From assembly GCF_000712595.1 (NCBI RefSeq), contig NZ_JOTN01000022.1, positions 1 through 60,546 of the forward strand: a stretch of 60,546 nt of DNA. Reading direction: 5' to 3'. Below, piece after piece: positions 1 to 7,558 of this stretch (position 1 is the stretch's first letter; each line of letters opens with the position of its first letter). A program made the translations under genes and the position numbers. The notes under the pieces are model-generated. The model did no database searches and was not told the origin of the DNA. It worked only from the letters and a program-made list of their open reading frames with translations. Source of the DNA: Bacillus manliponensis (GTDB lineage Bacteria > Bacillota > Bacilli > Bacillales > Bacillaceae_G).

Positions 1-144
1 TTGGCATTTGATTGTTTTCCATCATTGGCATCATGTTTGGCATTTGGTTATCTTCCATCATCGGCATCATGTTCGGCATTTGGTTGTTTTCCATCATCGG
101 CATCATGTTTGGCATTTGATTGTTTTCCATCATTGGCATTTCAA
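1..144 (-). repeat. 36-bp tandem repeat inside safA
   Basis: Four consecutive 36-bp units (starting at 1, 37, 73 and 109) encode 12-residue blocks of the type MPMMENNQMPNM. They differ mostly at silent or conservative positions (TTG/TCG, GGTTAT/GGTTGT). The array continues beyond the window edge, so the true copy number is unknown. It is coding and in frame with SafA. Confidence 0.9.
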
Positions 145-889
145 TATTTGGTGGCTTTACTTCTGGAATTTGCATATTCCCTTTTATAACTTCTTGTTTG
201 GATACATTGCTTACATTTTCTTTCTTTACTGCTTCATTTGATACATTACTTACATTCTCTTTCTTCACTTCTTGTTTGGATACATTACTTACGTTCTCTT
301 TCTTCATTTCTTGCTTGGATACATTGCTTACGTTCTCTTTCTTCACTTCTTGCTTGGATACATTGCTTACGTTCTCTTTCTTCGCTTCTTGCTTGGAAAT
401 ATTACTCACATTTTCCTTTTTCGCCTCTGGTGAAATATTTGATTTCATTTTTTGAATTTGCGGCGCAATTAAGTCATTTCCTTTTTTTATAATATCTGAA
501 ATTTTATAGTCCTTTGCAGGCTTTACTGGTGGTTGTGGTGGTTGCGGTAAAATATTCACCGAGAACTTCGTATTCTCTTTTTCTGCTGGTTGTTCTTTTT
601 GTACTTCTTTTTGTACCTCTTTTACTGGCACTTCTTTTTGCTGTACTTCCTTTTGCTGCACTTCCTTTTGCTGTACTTCTTTTACATATTCTTTCGGAGG
701 GAGCGAACCAGTACCACTATTCTTTTTCGCTGAAACACCGCCAGTTGGCACCTTGATTTTCGCACCCGGCATAATTAAATCAGGATTACTTAATTGCTTA
801 TTTGCTTGTTTTAATACTTCAAAATCCACTCCATATTTCTTTGCAATTTTCCAAAGGGTATCCCCTTTTTGCACGATATGAATTTTCAA
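1..889 (-). CDS. safA: Spore coat morphogenetic protein SafA (3' end beyond window)
   Basis: SafA is the inner-coat assembly hub of the spore; it is recruited to the forespore surface through SpoVID. The reading frame starts at a TTG at 889 behind a strong GGAGGGGG site and stays open to the window edge, so the C-terminus is missing. Residues about 1-48 are a LysM domain (VQKGDTLWKIAKKYGV ... LSNPDLIMPGAKIKVPT). A charged linker with QQKEV repeats follows, then six 13-residue KKENVSNVSKQEV-like repeats (about residues 152-230), then 12-residue Met/Asn/Pro-rich repeats running off the edge. The position downstream of nadA matches B. subtilis safA. A LysM start plus this neighbourhood makes SafA the clear reading; the repeats are lineage-specific. 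Confidence 0.9.
   Translation of the reverse strand, partial: MKIHIVQKGDTLWKIAKKYGVDFEVLKQANKQLSNPDLIMPGAKIKVPTGGVSAKKNSGTGSLPPKEYVKEVQQKEVQQKEVQQKEVPVKEVQKEVQKEQPAEKENTKFSVNILPQPPQPPVKPAKDYKISDIIKKGNDLIAPQIQKMKSNISPEAKKENVSNISKQEAKKENVSNVSKQEVKKENVSNVSKQEMKKENVSNVSKQEVKKENVSNVSNEAVKKENVSNVSKQEVIKGNMQIPEVKPPNIEMPMMENNQMPNMMPMMENNQMPNMMPMMEDNQMPNMMPMMENNQMP
201..434 (-). repeat. 39-bp tandem repeat inside safA
   Basis: Six 39-bp units (beginning at 201, 240, 279, 318, 357 and 396) encode 13-residue lysine/asparagine/serine-rich blocks such as KKENVSNVSKQEV. The middle units are nearly identical and the outer units are diverged, as expected for array growth by slippage or unequal exchange. It is in frame within SafA. 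Confidence 0.9.
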
Positions 890-916
890 ATTTTCCCCCT
901 CCTGTACAACGCATCT

Positions 917-990
917 ATAAATAAAGTGAAACTTTACGCAGCGGGAAACTTTCTCCACTGCCTGTTAGTTGAACTAATCGAGCTTTTACG
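917..990 (+). repeat. Degenerate copy of dispersed palindromic repeat (copy A)
   Basis: The stretch begins AAATAAAGTGAAACTTTA and later has TTAGTTGAACTAATCGAGCTTTTACG, matching the other copies near 7435, 33950, 57321 and 60331. The central palindrome is eroded (GCAGCGGG ... CCACTGC). It lies in the 328-base interval between safA and nadA (890-1217), which otherwise holds only a candidate safA promoter and the nadA terminator. Confidence 0.7.
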
Positions 991-1156
991 TGATGTCCAT
1001 CCTCCACTTAAACTCCTTCAAATGCTCTGTAATTTTGAAATAAGAATTTCACAATCCATCATGTTGTATGGCGAGCCTTTTATCCGTCCTCTATAAGTTG
1101 AACACATGGTGCCTATTTACAAGTCTGCATAATAAACACAACGATAGCTTCAACAC

Positions 1157-1185
1157 AATGTATGCTCATAAAGACCGAATTATGT
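1157..1185 (-). promoter_or_regulatory. Candidate sigma-E promoter of safA
   Basis: Reading the minus strand, ACATAATT (1178-1185) is followed after 13 bases by CATACATT (1157-1164). The latter fits the sigma-E -10 consensus CATACAnT. safA is known to be sigma-E dependent in B. subtilis. The predicted start would give a leader of about 260 bases that contains repeat copy A, which is longer than usual and lowers confidence. Confidence 0.4.
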
Positions 1186-1193
1186 ACAAAAGA

Positions 1194-1219
1194 AAAAGCA
1201 GCGAATTTCCGCTGCTTTT
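1194..1219 (-). terminator. Intrinsic terminator of the nadBCA operon
   Basis: AAAAGCAGCG (1194-1203) pairs with CGCTGCTTTT (1210-1219) around a 6-base loop. On the minus strand it is followed by TTTCTTTTG. The stem includes the nadA stop codon, so transcription ends right after nadA and safA needs its own promoter. Confidence 0.85.
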
Positions 1220-2324
1220 ACACTCGCTCTAACATACGATTTAACGCGAGCACTGCTTCTTCTGTTACTTGTTTCTCTACTTGAATTACATTCACAACCT
1301 CACCTTCACTTATCATTTCTAGCGCCCATAATAAATGAGGTAAGTCAATACGATTCATCGTTAAGCAAGGACACATAAATGGGTTTAAGGACACAATTTC
1401 TTTATCCGGGTGCTGCTGAATGATGCGATTCACTAAATTCATCTCCGTTCCAATCGCCCACTTACTACCAGAAGGTGCCTTTTCAATCATATCAATAATA
1501 TACTTCGTTGACCCTGCGTAATCAGAAGCAGCCACCACTTCATAGCAACACTCAGGGTGAACGATAATATTCATATCTGGATGATTTTTTCTCACACTTT
1601 CAATATTTTTTACAGTGAAATTTTGATGAACCGAGCAATACCCTTTCCATAAAATCACTTGCACATCCTCTATATTCCCTTTGTACTCTAACTCGTCACG
1701 ATGCGGATCCCAAACAGCCATATTATGTAATGGAACACCAAGGTCATGTGCGGTATTTCTCCCTAAGTGCTGATCTGGTAAAAATAAAATCCGTTCTTTT
1801 TGTGTAAATGCCCAATCAACCATTTCTCTTGCATTTGAAGATGTAACTGTTGCGCCGCCATTTCGCCCACAAAATGCTTTAATCGCCGCTGTTGAGTTCA
1901 CATACGTTAACGGTAACATCGTATCTCCAAATAACTTCTGTAGCTTTATCCAAGCTCGTTCTGTTTGTTCAATATCGGCCATATCTGCCATCGAACAACC
2001 TGCACGCATATCTGGTAAAATGACAACTTGTTCTTCTGTTGTTAACATATCTGCTGTTTCTGCCATAAAATGAACACCGCAAAAAACAATATATTTTGCT
2101 TTTTTATTACGTGCTGCCACTTGTGCAAGCTGAAGCGAATCACCTGTAGAGTCAGAAAACTGAACAACCTCATCTTTTTGGTAATGGTGTCCTGGAATAA
2201 ATAACTTCTCTCCTAACGCTTCTTTTATTTCACGTACGCGCGCTTCCATTTCTTCTACCGGCATCGTACGATAACGTTCTGGTAACATTGTTTCAAGTGG
2301 TTCTATCGTTTCTAAAATCCCCAT
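1218..2324 (-). CDS. nadA: Quinolinate synthase NadA
   Basis: NadA condenses iminoaspartate with dihydroxyacetone phosphate to quinolinate in de novo NAD synthesis, using an oxygen-sensitive [4Fe-4S] cluster. The 368-residue length and the cysteines at 110 (RAGCSM), 230 (KGYCSVH) and 320 (MCPCLT) coincide with the cluster ligands of the Bacillus enzyme. GHHYQ near 45 is the usual substrate-site segment. It is the last gene of nadB-nadC-nadA, 16 bases after nadC, with AGAGGGG before its ATG. Divergent nifS probably supplies sulfur for its cluster. Regulation is expected through NadR at the upstream operator. Confidence 0.96.
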   Translation of the reverse strand: MGILETIEPLETMLPERYRTMPVEEMEARVREIKEALGEKLFIPGHHYQKDEVVQFSDSTGDSLQLAQVAARNKKAKYIVFCGVHFMAETADMLTTEEQVVILPDMRAGCSMADMADIEQTERAWIKLQKLFGDTMLPLTYVNSTAAIKAFCGRNGGATVTSSNAREMVDWAFTQKERILFLPDQHLGRNTAHDLGVPLHNMAVWDPHRDELEYKGNIEDVQVILWKGYCSVHQNFTVKNIESVRKNHPDMNIIVHPECCYEVVAASDYAGSTKYIIDMIEKAPSGSKWAIGTEMNLVNRIIQQHPDKEIVSLNPFMCPCLTMNRIDLPHLLWALEMISEGEVVNVIQVEKQVTEEAVLALNRMLERV

Positions 2325-2340
2325 TGTTTTCCCCTCTTTC

Positions 2341-3174
2341 TTACACTTCGATATTAAAACTAATATCTAAAGCCTGCGTAGAATGCGTTAATGCTCCAAG
2401 TGAGATATAATCCACACCCACATTTCGATACGCTCTTAAATTTTCAAGCGTAATCCCCCCTGACACTTCCGTTACAATCACGCTTGGGACGAGCTTACAA
2501 AATGCACACACTTCTTCAGGTGTTCGATTATCAAACATAATAATGTCTGCTCCGGCACTTACCGCTTCTAACACTTGTTCTTCCGTCTCAGTTTCCACTT
2601 CTACTTTCACCATATGGCCGAGTTTTTCTTTTACCGCTATGACAGCTTTCGTAATGGAACCAGCAAACGCAATATGATTATCTTTAATCATGACGCCATC
2701 ATATAATCCGAAGCGATGGTTATAACCACCTCCGCATGTTACTGCATACTTATCAAACATACGAAGACCAGGCATCGTTTTTCTCGTGTCACAAATGCGT
2801 GTATGATCACTCTCAAGTACCTGCACTGCTTTTTTTGTCATCGTCGCTACACCGCTCATCCGCTGAATCATATTTAAAACAACTCGTTCACCCGTTAATA
2901 AAGACGAAATAGGACCTTCAACAGTTGCAATGACCTCTCCTTTTGTTACTCCATCTCCATCTTTCTTGTGCAAAATGATTTCAACTCGTTTATCTAACAA
3001 TGCGAAGCCTTCTTGAATAATGCTTACTCCACAAAATACACCCGTATCTTTTACAAGAAACGTCCCTTTTGCTACAAGGTCATCTGGAAAGATAAGCTGT
3101 GATGTAACATCTCGTTCCCCAATATCTTCTAAAAAAAATCGTTTTAATGCTTCTTGTATTTTTAACGTATTCAT
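2341..3174 (-). CDS. nadC: Nicotinate-nucleotide pyrophosphorylase (carboxylating) NadC
   Basis: NadC converts quinolinate and PRPP to nicotinate mononucleotide, CO2 and pyrophosphate, the third step of NAD synthesis here. The 277-residue protein has the family signatures [10 protein letters not shown] near the middle, [20 protein letters not shown], and the late FDNRTPEEV and EVSGGI segments that form the phosphoribosyl site. It lies between nadB (about 20 bases upstream) and nadA (16 bases downstream) as one transcription unit. The ATG at 3174 has GAGGGGG 13 bases upstream, slightly distant but the only reasonable site. Confidence 0.96.
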   Translation of the reverse strand: MNTLKIQEALKRFFLEDIGERDVTSQLIFPDDLVAKGTFLVKDTGVFCGVSIIQEGFALLDKRVEIILHKKDGDGVTKGEVIATVEGPISSLLTGERVVLNMIQRMSGVATMTKKAVQVLESDHTRICDTRKTMPGLRMFDKYAVTCGGGYNHRFGLYDGVMIKDNHIAFAGSITKAVIAVKEKLGHMVKVEVETETEEQVLEAVSAGADIIMFDNRTPEEVCAFCKLVPSVIVTEVSGGITLENLRAYRNVGVDYISLGALTHSTQALDISFNIEV

Positions 3175-3194
3175 AAGACGCTTCTTCCCCCTCG

Positions 3195-4721
3195 TTACAC
3201 AAACTCTAATACATTCTTTTGTATGATGATTTCTCGTACTTCTTTATTTCGCTGTTGAAAATCACTTCGGTAATGGCCACCAACACTCTCTTTTCTCGCT
3301 AATGCTGCTTTCGTTACGAGATAGCATACCGTTAACATATTCATAACTGTAATTTCTTCATCCGATAATTCCTCATACTGCATAGGATCATCGTATACGT
3401 CATATTGTTCAAGCCATTTTTTCACATATAATAAATTTTCTTCTGTACGAACAATGCCAACATACTTCATCATAAATTGTCGAATCTCCTGTTTCTTCGG
3501 CAAGGCTTTCGCTTTAGAAGCTACGATACAATCTGCTCTTTCTTTTCTTCTAAACGTCACTTCTTGCTCTAAAATGTATTCTCCCGTTCGCTTTCCAAAA
3601 ACAAGTCCCTCTAGCAATGAATTACTTGCTAAACGATTTGCTCCATGTACGCCATTACAAGCAACTTCACCAACTGCATATAAGCCGTTAATTGATGTTT
3701 CACCGTTTCCATTCACTTTAATTCCGCCCATATGAAAATGCGCTCCCGGAGCAACTGGTATTTTCCCTTTTTTCATATCAAGCTGCTGCGCCTCACATAA
3801 AGCTGATACAGTTGGGAAACGCTCTGCAAAATGCGGAATGTTTGTTATATCTAAATATACCTCTTCACCTGCAAGGATTTGCTCGTGAATCGCACGAGCA
3901 ACAACATCACGAGGGGCAAGCTCTTTTTGCTCATGAATATGCTCCATAAACCACTCACCTTTTCCATTTCGCAAAATAGCTCCCTCTCCCCGCACCGCTT
4001 CTGAAACAAGTCCCTTCCCTTCGCCATTTATGTATAACATCGTTGGATGAAATTGAATAAATTCTAAATCAACAAGCTCAGCTCCAGCTCGGTACGCTAT
4101 CGCTAAACCGTCACCAGTAATACTTTCATCATTAGAAGTACATGCATATACACCACCAATTCCTCCCGTTGCAAGAACAACATGCTTTGCATCATAACGA
4201 TGTATCTGCCCTTTTTCATCACGTGTAATAACACCACAGCATCTATTCTCTTCCGTAACCAAATGTAAAACCATTTCAAGCTCAATGATTGTTACATACG
4301 GAGTAACCTCTTTCAAAAGTTGTTGCAATAAAATTTTCCCTGTTGCATCTCCACCAGCATGTAAAATGCGGTGTTTACTATGTCCTCCTTCTTTTCCAAA
4401 ATGTAAACCACGCTCATCACCATCAAAGATCATGCCACTATCTATTAATTCTTTCATCACCACCGGACCATGCTCGACTAAATAACGAACAGCTTCTTTG
4501 TTGTTGTAGTAACAACCTGCTGCTAACGTATCTTCATAATGGTCATTTGGATGGTCATACGAAGCAATCGCTGCTGCAATTCCACCTTGCGCTAAATTTG
4601 TATTGTTATTTTGTTTTGTCCTTTTTGTGATAAGTATCACATTCTTTTCGTGACAAATAGCTTTTGCAACAGAAAGCGCTGCAACTCCACTGCCAATAAT
4701 GACGACATCTGCATTTGGCAT
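3195..4721 (-). CDS. nadB: L-aspartate oxidase NadB
   Basis: This FAD enzyme oxidises L-aspartate to iminoaspartate, the substrate of NadA. The N-terminus has the dinucleotide-binding motif IIGSGVAALSVAKAI. HAGGDATG, SEAVRGEGA and GANRLASNSLLEGLVFG are typical of the succinate dehydrogenase/fumarate reductase flavoprotein family. Length is 508 residues. I chose the ATG at 4721, 8 bases after AGGAGG; a GTG two codons earlier is too close to that site. It is first gene of nadBCA, divergent from nifS with a 99-base shared control region. Confidence 0.96.
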   Translation of the reverse strand: MPNADVVIIGSGVAALSVAKAICHEKNVILITKRTKQNNNTNLAQGGIAAAIASYDHPNDHYEDTLAAGCYYNNKEAVRYLVEHGPVVMKELIDSGMIFDGDERGLHFGKEGGHSKHRILHAGGDATGKILLQQLLKEVTPYVTIIELEMVLHLVTEENRCCGVITRDEKGQIHRYDAKHVVLATGGIGGVYACTSNDESITGDGLAIAYRAGAELVDLEFIQFHPTMLYINGEGKGLVSEAVRGEGAILRNGKGEWFMEHIHEQKELAPRDVVARAIHEQILAGEEVYLDITNIPHFAERFPTVSALCEAQQLDMKKGKIPVAPGAHFHMGGIKVNGNGETSINGLYAVGEVACNGVHGANRLASNSLLEGLVFGKRTGEYILEQEVTFRRKERADCIVASKAKALPKKQEIRQFMMKYVGIVRTEENLLYVKKWLEQYDVYDDPMQYEELSDEEITVMNMLTVCYLVTKAALARKESVGGHYRSDFQQRNKEVREIIIQKNVLEFV

Positions 4722-4752
4722 TGTCACTACCTCCTACTTTACACTTTTCAAC

Positions 4753-4762
4753 TGTCTTGACA
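4753..4762. promoter_or_regulatory. Candidate NadR/NiaR operator
   Basis: The perfect palindrome TGTCTTGACA lies between nadB and nifS. It overlaps the -35 element of nifS (TTGACA, 4757-4762) and sits just downstream of a possible nadB -10 (TAAATA on the minus strand, -35 TTGTCA at 4788-4793). The 3H-type NAD repressor is known to bind TGTC/GACA-containing palindromes in this intergenic region in Bacillus, so one bound site could repress both units. Confidence 0.6.
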
Positions 4763-4786
4763 CCTATATTTACATATATTTAAAAT
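4757..4786 (+). promoter_or_regulatory. Sigma-A promoter of nifS-nadR
   Basis: TTGACA (4757-4762) and TAAAAT (4781-4786) are separated by 18 bases and lie 35 bases upstream of the nifS ATG. The perfect -35 hexamer overlaps the putative NadR palindrome, consistent with autorepression. Confidence 0.65.
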
Positions 4787-4820
4787 GATGACAAGAACTT
4801 TTTTCAAAAAGGAATGAGAC

Positions 4821-5966
4821 ATGATGATATATCTTGATTACGCAGCAACAACTCCAATGAGTGAGAAAGCACTGGAAACCTATATAAAAGCAGCTACGAA
4901 CTATTTTGGAAATGAACAAAGCTTACATGATGTTGGTAGTTCTGCTTCGTCTTTACTAGAAGCATGTAGAAAAGCTTTTGCAAAGATGATTAGTGGAAAA
5001 GAACAAGGTGTATTTTTTACAAGCGGCGGCTCTGAATCCAACTTTCTAGCACTGCAATCATTACTAGAAACACACGATGGTAGGCATATTGTGACAACAC
5101 CACTCGAGCATGCTTCAATTCGTAGTTATTTTCATTTGCTGCAAGCGAAAGGATATACCGTTACAGAAGTTCCCGTCGATTCGTCTGGTTTACTTAATTT
5201 AAAAGCTTTAGAGCAAAGCATTACTACCGATACTGTACTCGCTTGTATTCAGCACGGAAATTCTGAAATTGGCACGGTGCAGCCTTTAGCTGAAATTAGT
5301 AAGTTATTGAAAAAACACAATATTTTATTGCATACAGACTGCGTACAAACGTTTGGAAAACTACCAATCGATGTAGAAAAAATGAGTATCGATAGTCTAT
5401 CTGTTTCCGCACATAAATTGTACGGACCAAAAGGTGTAGGAGCATGCTATATCAATCCGAGGGTTCGCTGGAAAGCAGTATTTCCAAATACATCTCATGA
5501 AAAAGGCTTTCGCCCTGGCACTGTCAATGTTCCAGGAATCGCTTCTTTCATTACCGCATCAGAAGAAATGATAAAACATAGAGAAGCTGAAATGAAACGT
5601 TTACGACAGCTGCGCACATATTTTATAGAGCGTTTGCAAGCAAATTCAAACATAATTCAAATAGAAGGACATTCTACTTCTTGTTTACCACACATCGTTG
5701 GGGTTACAATAAAAGGAATAGAAGGACAATATACAATGTTAGAATGTAACCGGTATGGGATTGGAATTTCAACGGGAAGTGCTTGCCAAATCGGAAAACA
5801 AGAACCTTCGAAAACGCTGCTAGCCATCGGAAAAACAGTGGAAGAAGCAAAACAATATGTCCGCTTTTCTTTCGGACGTCCTACAACAAAAGAAGAGATC
5901 GATGCAACCATCGATGTATTAAAAACAGTGGAAAATCAATTTTTTTATAGAGGTGTTACATTATAA
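4821..5966 (+). CDS. nifS: Cysteine desulfurase NifS (NAD-operon type)
   Basis: A PLP-dependent enzyme that abstracts sulfur from cysteine. In Bacillus this paralogue serves the Fe-S cluster of NadA. The 381-residue protein starts IYLDYAATTPMSEKAL, carries the PLP lysine in SAHKLYGPKG (about residue 198), histidines in TTPLEHASI, and the catalytic cysteine in STGSACQIG near 325. The first of two adjacent ATGs (4821) follows AAAAAGGAA at good spacing. The stop overlaps the nadR start (TAATG), implying translational coupling. Divergent from nadBCA, exactly as in B. subtilis. Confidence 0.92.
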   Translation: MMIYLDYAATTPMSEKALETYIKAATNYFGNEQSLHDVGSSASSLLEACRKAFAKMISGKEQGVFFTSGGSESNFLALQSLLETHDGRHIVTTPLEHASIRSYFHLLQAKGYTVTEVPVDSSGLLNLKALEQSITTDTVLACIQHGNSEIGTVQPLAEISKLLKKHNILLHTDCVQTFGKLPIDVEKMSIDSLSVSAHKLYGPKGVGACYINPRVRWKAVFPNTSHEKGFRPGTVNVPGIASFITASEEMIKHREAEMKRLRQLRTYFIERLQANSNIIQIEGHSTSCLPHIVGVTIKGIEGQYTMLECNRYGIGISTGSACQIGKQEPSKTLLAIGKTVEEAKQYVRFSFGRPTTKEEIDATIDVLKTVENQFFYRGVTL

Positions 5967-6508
5967 TGACTGGAAACGAACAAAAAAAGATTTTAGGAGA
6001 GGAAAGAAGGCAGCTTATTTTACAGTGGCTTCTTACGGCAAATAAACCACTATCGGGCAGTGAATTATCAAAGAAAACAAACGTAAGCCGCCAAGTAATT
6101 GTCCAAGACATTTCTTTATTAAAAGCGCGAAACGAGCCAATCATCGCAACTGCACAAGGATACTTATATTTAAAGCCTACCGAAAAACAACATACATTTG
6201 AACGTGTGATTGTTTGTAAACATAAGCCAAGCGAAGTACGCGACGAATTAACATTACTTGTAGATCACGGTGTTGTGATTAAAGATGTAAAAGTAGAACA
6301 TCCTGTATATGGTGATTTAACAGCTTCCATTATGGTAAGCAATCGTTTTGAAGTGGAGCAATATTTAAAGAAAGTTGAAAACACAAACGCAGCTTACTTA
6401 TCACAATTAACAGATGGTGTTCACCTTCATACAATTGAAGCAGACTCAACTGAAAAATTAAATGCAGCTTGCGAAGCATTAAATAAAGCTGGATTTCTCG
6501 TTCATTAA
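5966..6508 (+). CDS. nadR: NAD biosynthesis transcriptional repressor (3H-domain, NadR/NiaR/YrxA)
   Basis: Residues about 15-70 form a winged helix (GSELSKKTNVSRQVIVQDISLL), and residues about 80-175 form the 3H small-molecule domain. Its conserved histidines are visible in CKHKPS, VEHPVYG and VHLHTIE. The protein, 180 residues, senses nicotinate and represses the NAD genes. It is coupled to nifS by a one-base TAATG overlap and is followed by a strong terminator. The palindrome between nifS and nadB is its likely target, giving negative feedback on both divergent operons. Confidence 0.92.
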   Translation: MTGNEQKKILGEERRQLILQWLLTANKPLSGSELSKKTNVSRQVIVQDISLLKARNEPIIATAQGYLYLKPTEKQHTFERVIVCKHKPSEVRDELTLLVDHGVVIKDVKVEHPVYGDLTASIMVSNRFEVEQYLKKVENTNAAYLSQLTDGVHLHTIEADSTEKLNAACEALNKAGFLVH

Positions 6509-6513
6509 TTAGA

Positions 6514-6546
6514 AAAGCACAGAGATTTCAAGATTCTCTGTGCTTT
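6514..6546 (+). terminator. Terminator of nifS-nadR
   Basis: AAAGCACAGAGA (6514-6525) pairs perfectly with TCTCTGTGCTTT (6535-6546) around a 9-base loop, starting a few bases after the nadR stop. Confidence 0.85.
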
Positions 6547-6605
6547 CTTATATATATCCAACTTGACCATTTTACACAAAAGTAGCTGCCACGTATATAA
6601 GAATG

Positions 6606-6722
6606 ATAAACGTACTCATTTCATCCATTTGTTGTAACATAGCGCGCAGTAGGAAAAGGCACTGACCGCTACTGCACATGGAGGAACACCCTCTTCTACC
6701 GAAAAAGAAGAGGGTTTGTTCG
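6606..6722 (+). ncRNA. Possible small RNA or terminated leader upstream of the MOSC gene
   Basis: Between the nadR terminator and the MOSC promoter there is a possible promoter (TTTACA 6571-6576, 17 bases, TATATA 6594-6599). It is followed by a stem GCAGTAG/CTACTGC (6646-6652/6669-6675) and a typical terminator ACCCTCTTCT/AGAAGAGGGT (6688-6697/6706-6715) with a T-rich tail. GGAGGAA sits between the hairpins without a start codon after it. The stretch could be a free RNA of about 115 bases or a regulated leader. I recognise no known riboswitch class. Confidence 0.35.
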
Positions 6723-6731
6723 TTTTTTAAC

Positions 6732-6762
6732 TTGTATTTATATATTTTGAACATGCTATAAT
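6732..6762 (+). promoter_or_regulatory. Candidate sigma-A promoter of the MOSC gene
   Basis: TATAAT (6757-6762) is a perfect -10. TTGTAT (6732-6737) is 19 bases upstream, a slightly long spacer. It lies after the leader-like terminator and about 30 bases before the ATG, so the gene can be expressed independently. Confidence 0.5.
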
Positions 6763-6791
6763 ACTTACAATTATAACAAAGGGGGATTTTG

Positions 6792-7433
6792 ATGAAACTC
6801 GTTCACTTTAGCACTGGTAAACCAAAAATCGTCACATATGGCGAAGAGAAAGAAATGACATCTGGCATTTGTAAACAGCTAACAGAGGAAGCTTTTCTAT
6901 CAAAAGATGGATTTCAAGGAGATGGTGTTGCCGATTTACGTCATCACGGTGGACCTGACCGTGCAGTTTGTATATATCCTTATGAACATTATGAACTTTG
7001 GGAGAAGGAATTTCAAAAACCGCTTCCTTCTTCGGCATTTGGAGAAAACATTACCGCTACTAATATGTTAGAGCGTGACGTATACATCGGTAATACATAT
7101 CAACTAGGGGAAGCCATTATCGAAATAACGCAAGCACGGATTCCGTGTAGTACGATTTCAAAACGACTAGATACACCAGCCATTTTACCTCGCATTGTGG
7201 AAACAGGTTATACCGGTTACTTATGCCGCGTTATAAAAGAAGGTATTGTTCGTAACAACTCTACCATTACACTACTAGAAGAACATCCAGCTAAAGTTTC
7301 CGTTCTCTTTTGCAACGAAGTGTATTTTCATAGACGAAAAGATATAGACAGCATGAAAAAAATTGTTGCTGTGCCAGAGCTAGCAGATGTATGGCGTGAA
7401 CAACTAACCGGAAGACTTGAGAAGCTATCATAA
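6792..7433 (+). CDS. MOSC domain protein (YiiM/YflK-like)
   Basis: MOSC domains are pyridoxal-fold-related modules that hold molybdenum cofactor via a conserved cysteine. YiiM-type members reduce N-hydroxylated bases. The protein (213 residues) has the family hallmarks RHHGGPDRAVCIYPYEHYE near residue 50, FGENITATNM near 80, and ARIPCSTISKRL near 120, which contains the putative cofactor cysteine. I start at the ATG at 6792, 6 bases after GGGGG; an in-frame TTG one codon earlier is less likely. It stands alone between a possible leader RNA and a dispersed repeat. The physiological substrate is not evident. Confidence 0.85.
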   Translation: MKLVHFSTGKPKIVTYGEEKEMTSGICKQLTEEAFLSKDGFQGDGVADLRHHGGPDRAVCIYPYEHYELWEKEFQKPLPSSAFGENITATNMLERDVYIGNTYQLGEAIIEITQARIPCSTISKRLDTPAILPRIVETGYTGYLCRVIKEGIVRNNSTITLLEEHPAKVSVLFCNEVYFHRRKDIDSMKKIVAVPELADVWREQLTGRLEKLS

Positions 7434-7434
7434 A

Positions 7435-7530
7435 ATAAAGTGAAACTTTAATCAGTGGGGGTTTTCTCCATCCCCCACTGATTATTAGTTGAACCAATCG
7501 GGCTTTTACAGCCCGCAAATAGCGGGATAA
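7435..7530 (+). repeat. Dispersed palindromic repeat, short form (copy B)
   Basis: The copy starts AAATAAAGTGAAACTTTA, has a near-perfect hairpin ATCAGTGGGGG ... CCCCCACTGAT, then GAACCAATCGGGC, and ends GCCCGCAAATAGCGGGATAAA. Compared with the copy at 60331-60486 it lacks 62 bases lying exactly between two TTTTAC direct repeats. It separates the MOSC gene from the pheA terminator. It resembles the roughly 155-bp bcr1-type element of the B. cereus group as I remember it. Confidence 0.8.
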
Positions 7531-7532
7531 AA

Positions 7533-7556
7533 GCGGAGGGAACATCCTCCGCTTTT
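7533..7556. terminator. Terminator of pheA (bidirectional)
   Basis: GCGGAGG (7533-7539) pairs with CCTCCGC (7546-7552), with A/T runs on both sides. On the minus strand it immediately follows the pheA stop; on the plus strand it can also stop readthrough from the MOSC gene. Confidence 0.8.
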
Positions 7557-7558
7557 AT

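Noticed and set aside
1-434. Direct repeats of 36 and 39 bp that could be flagged as a CRISPR array
   Set aside because: Units are contiguous without spacers and translate in frame as part of SafA; no cas genes nearby.
6572-6754. Minus-strand frame ending in a hydrophobic peptide MDEMSTFIILIYVAATFV
   Set aside because: None of its possible starts has a ribosome-binding site, and it lies antisense to the terminator-bearing leader of the MOSC gene.
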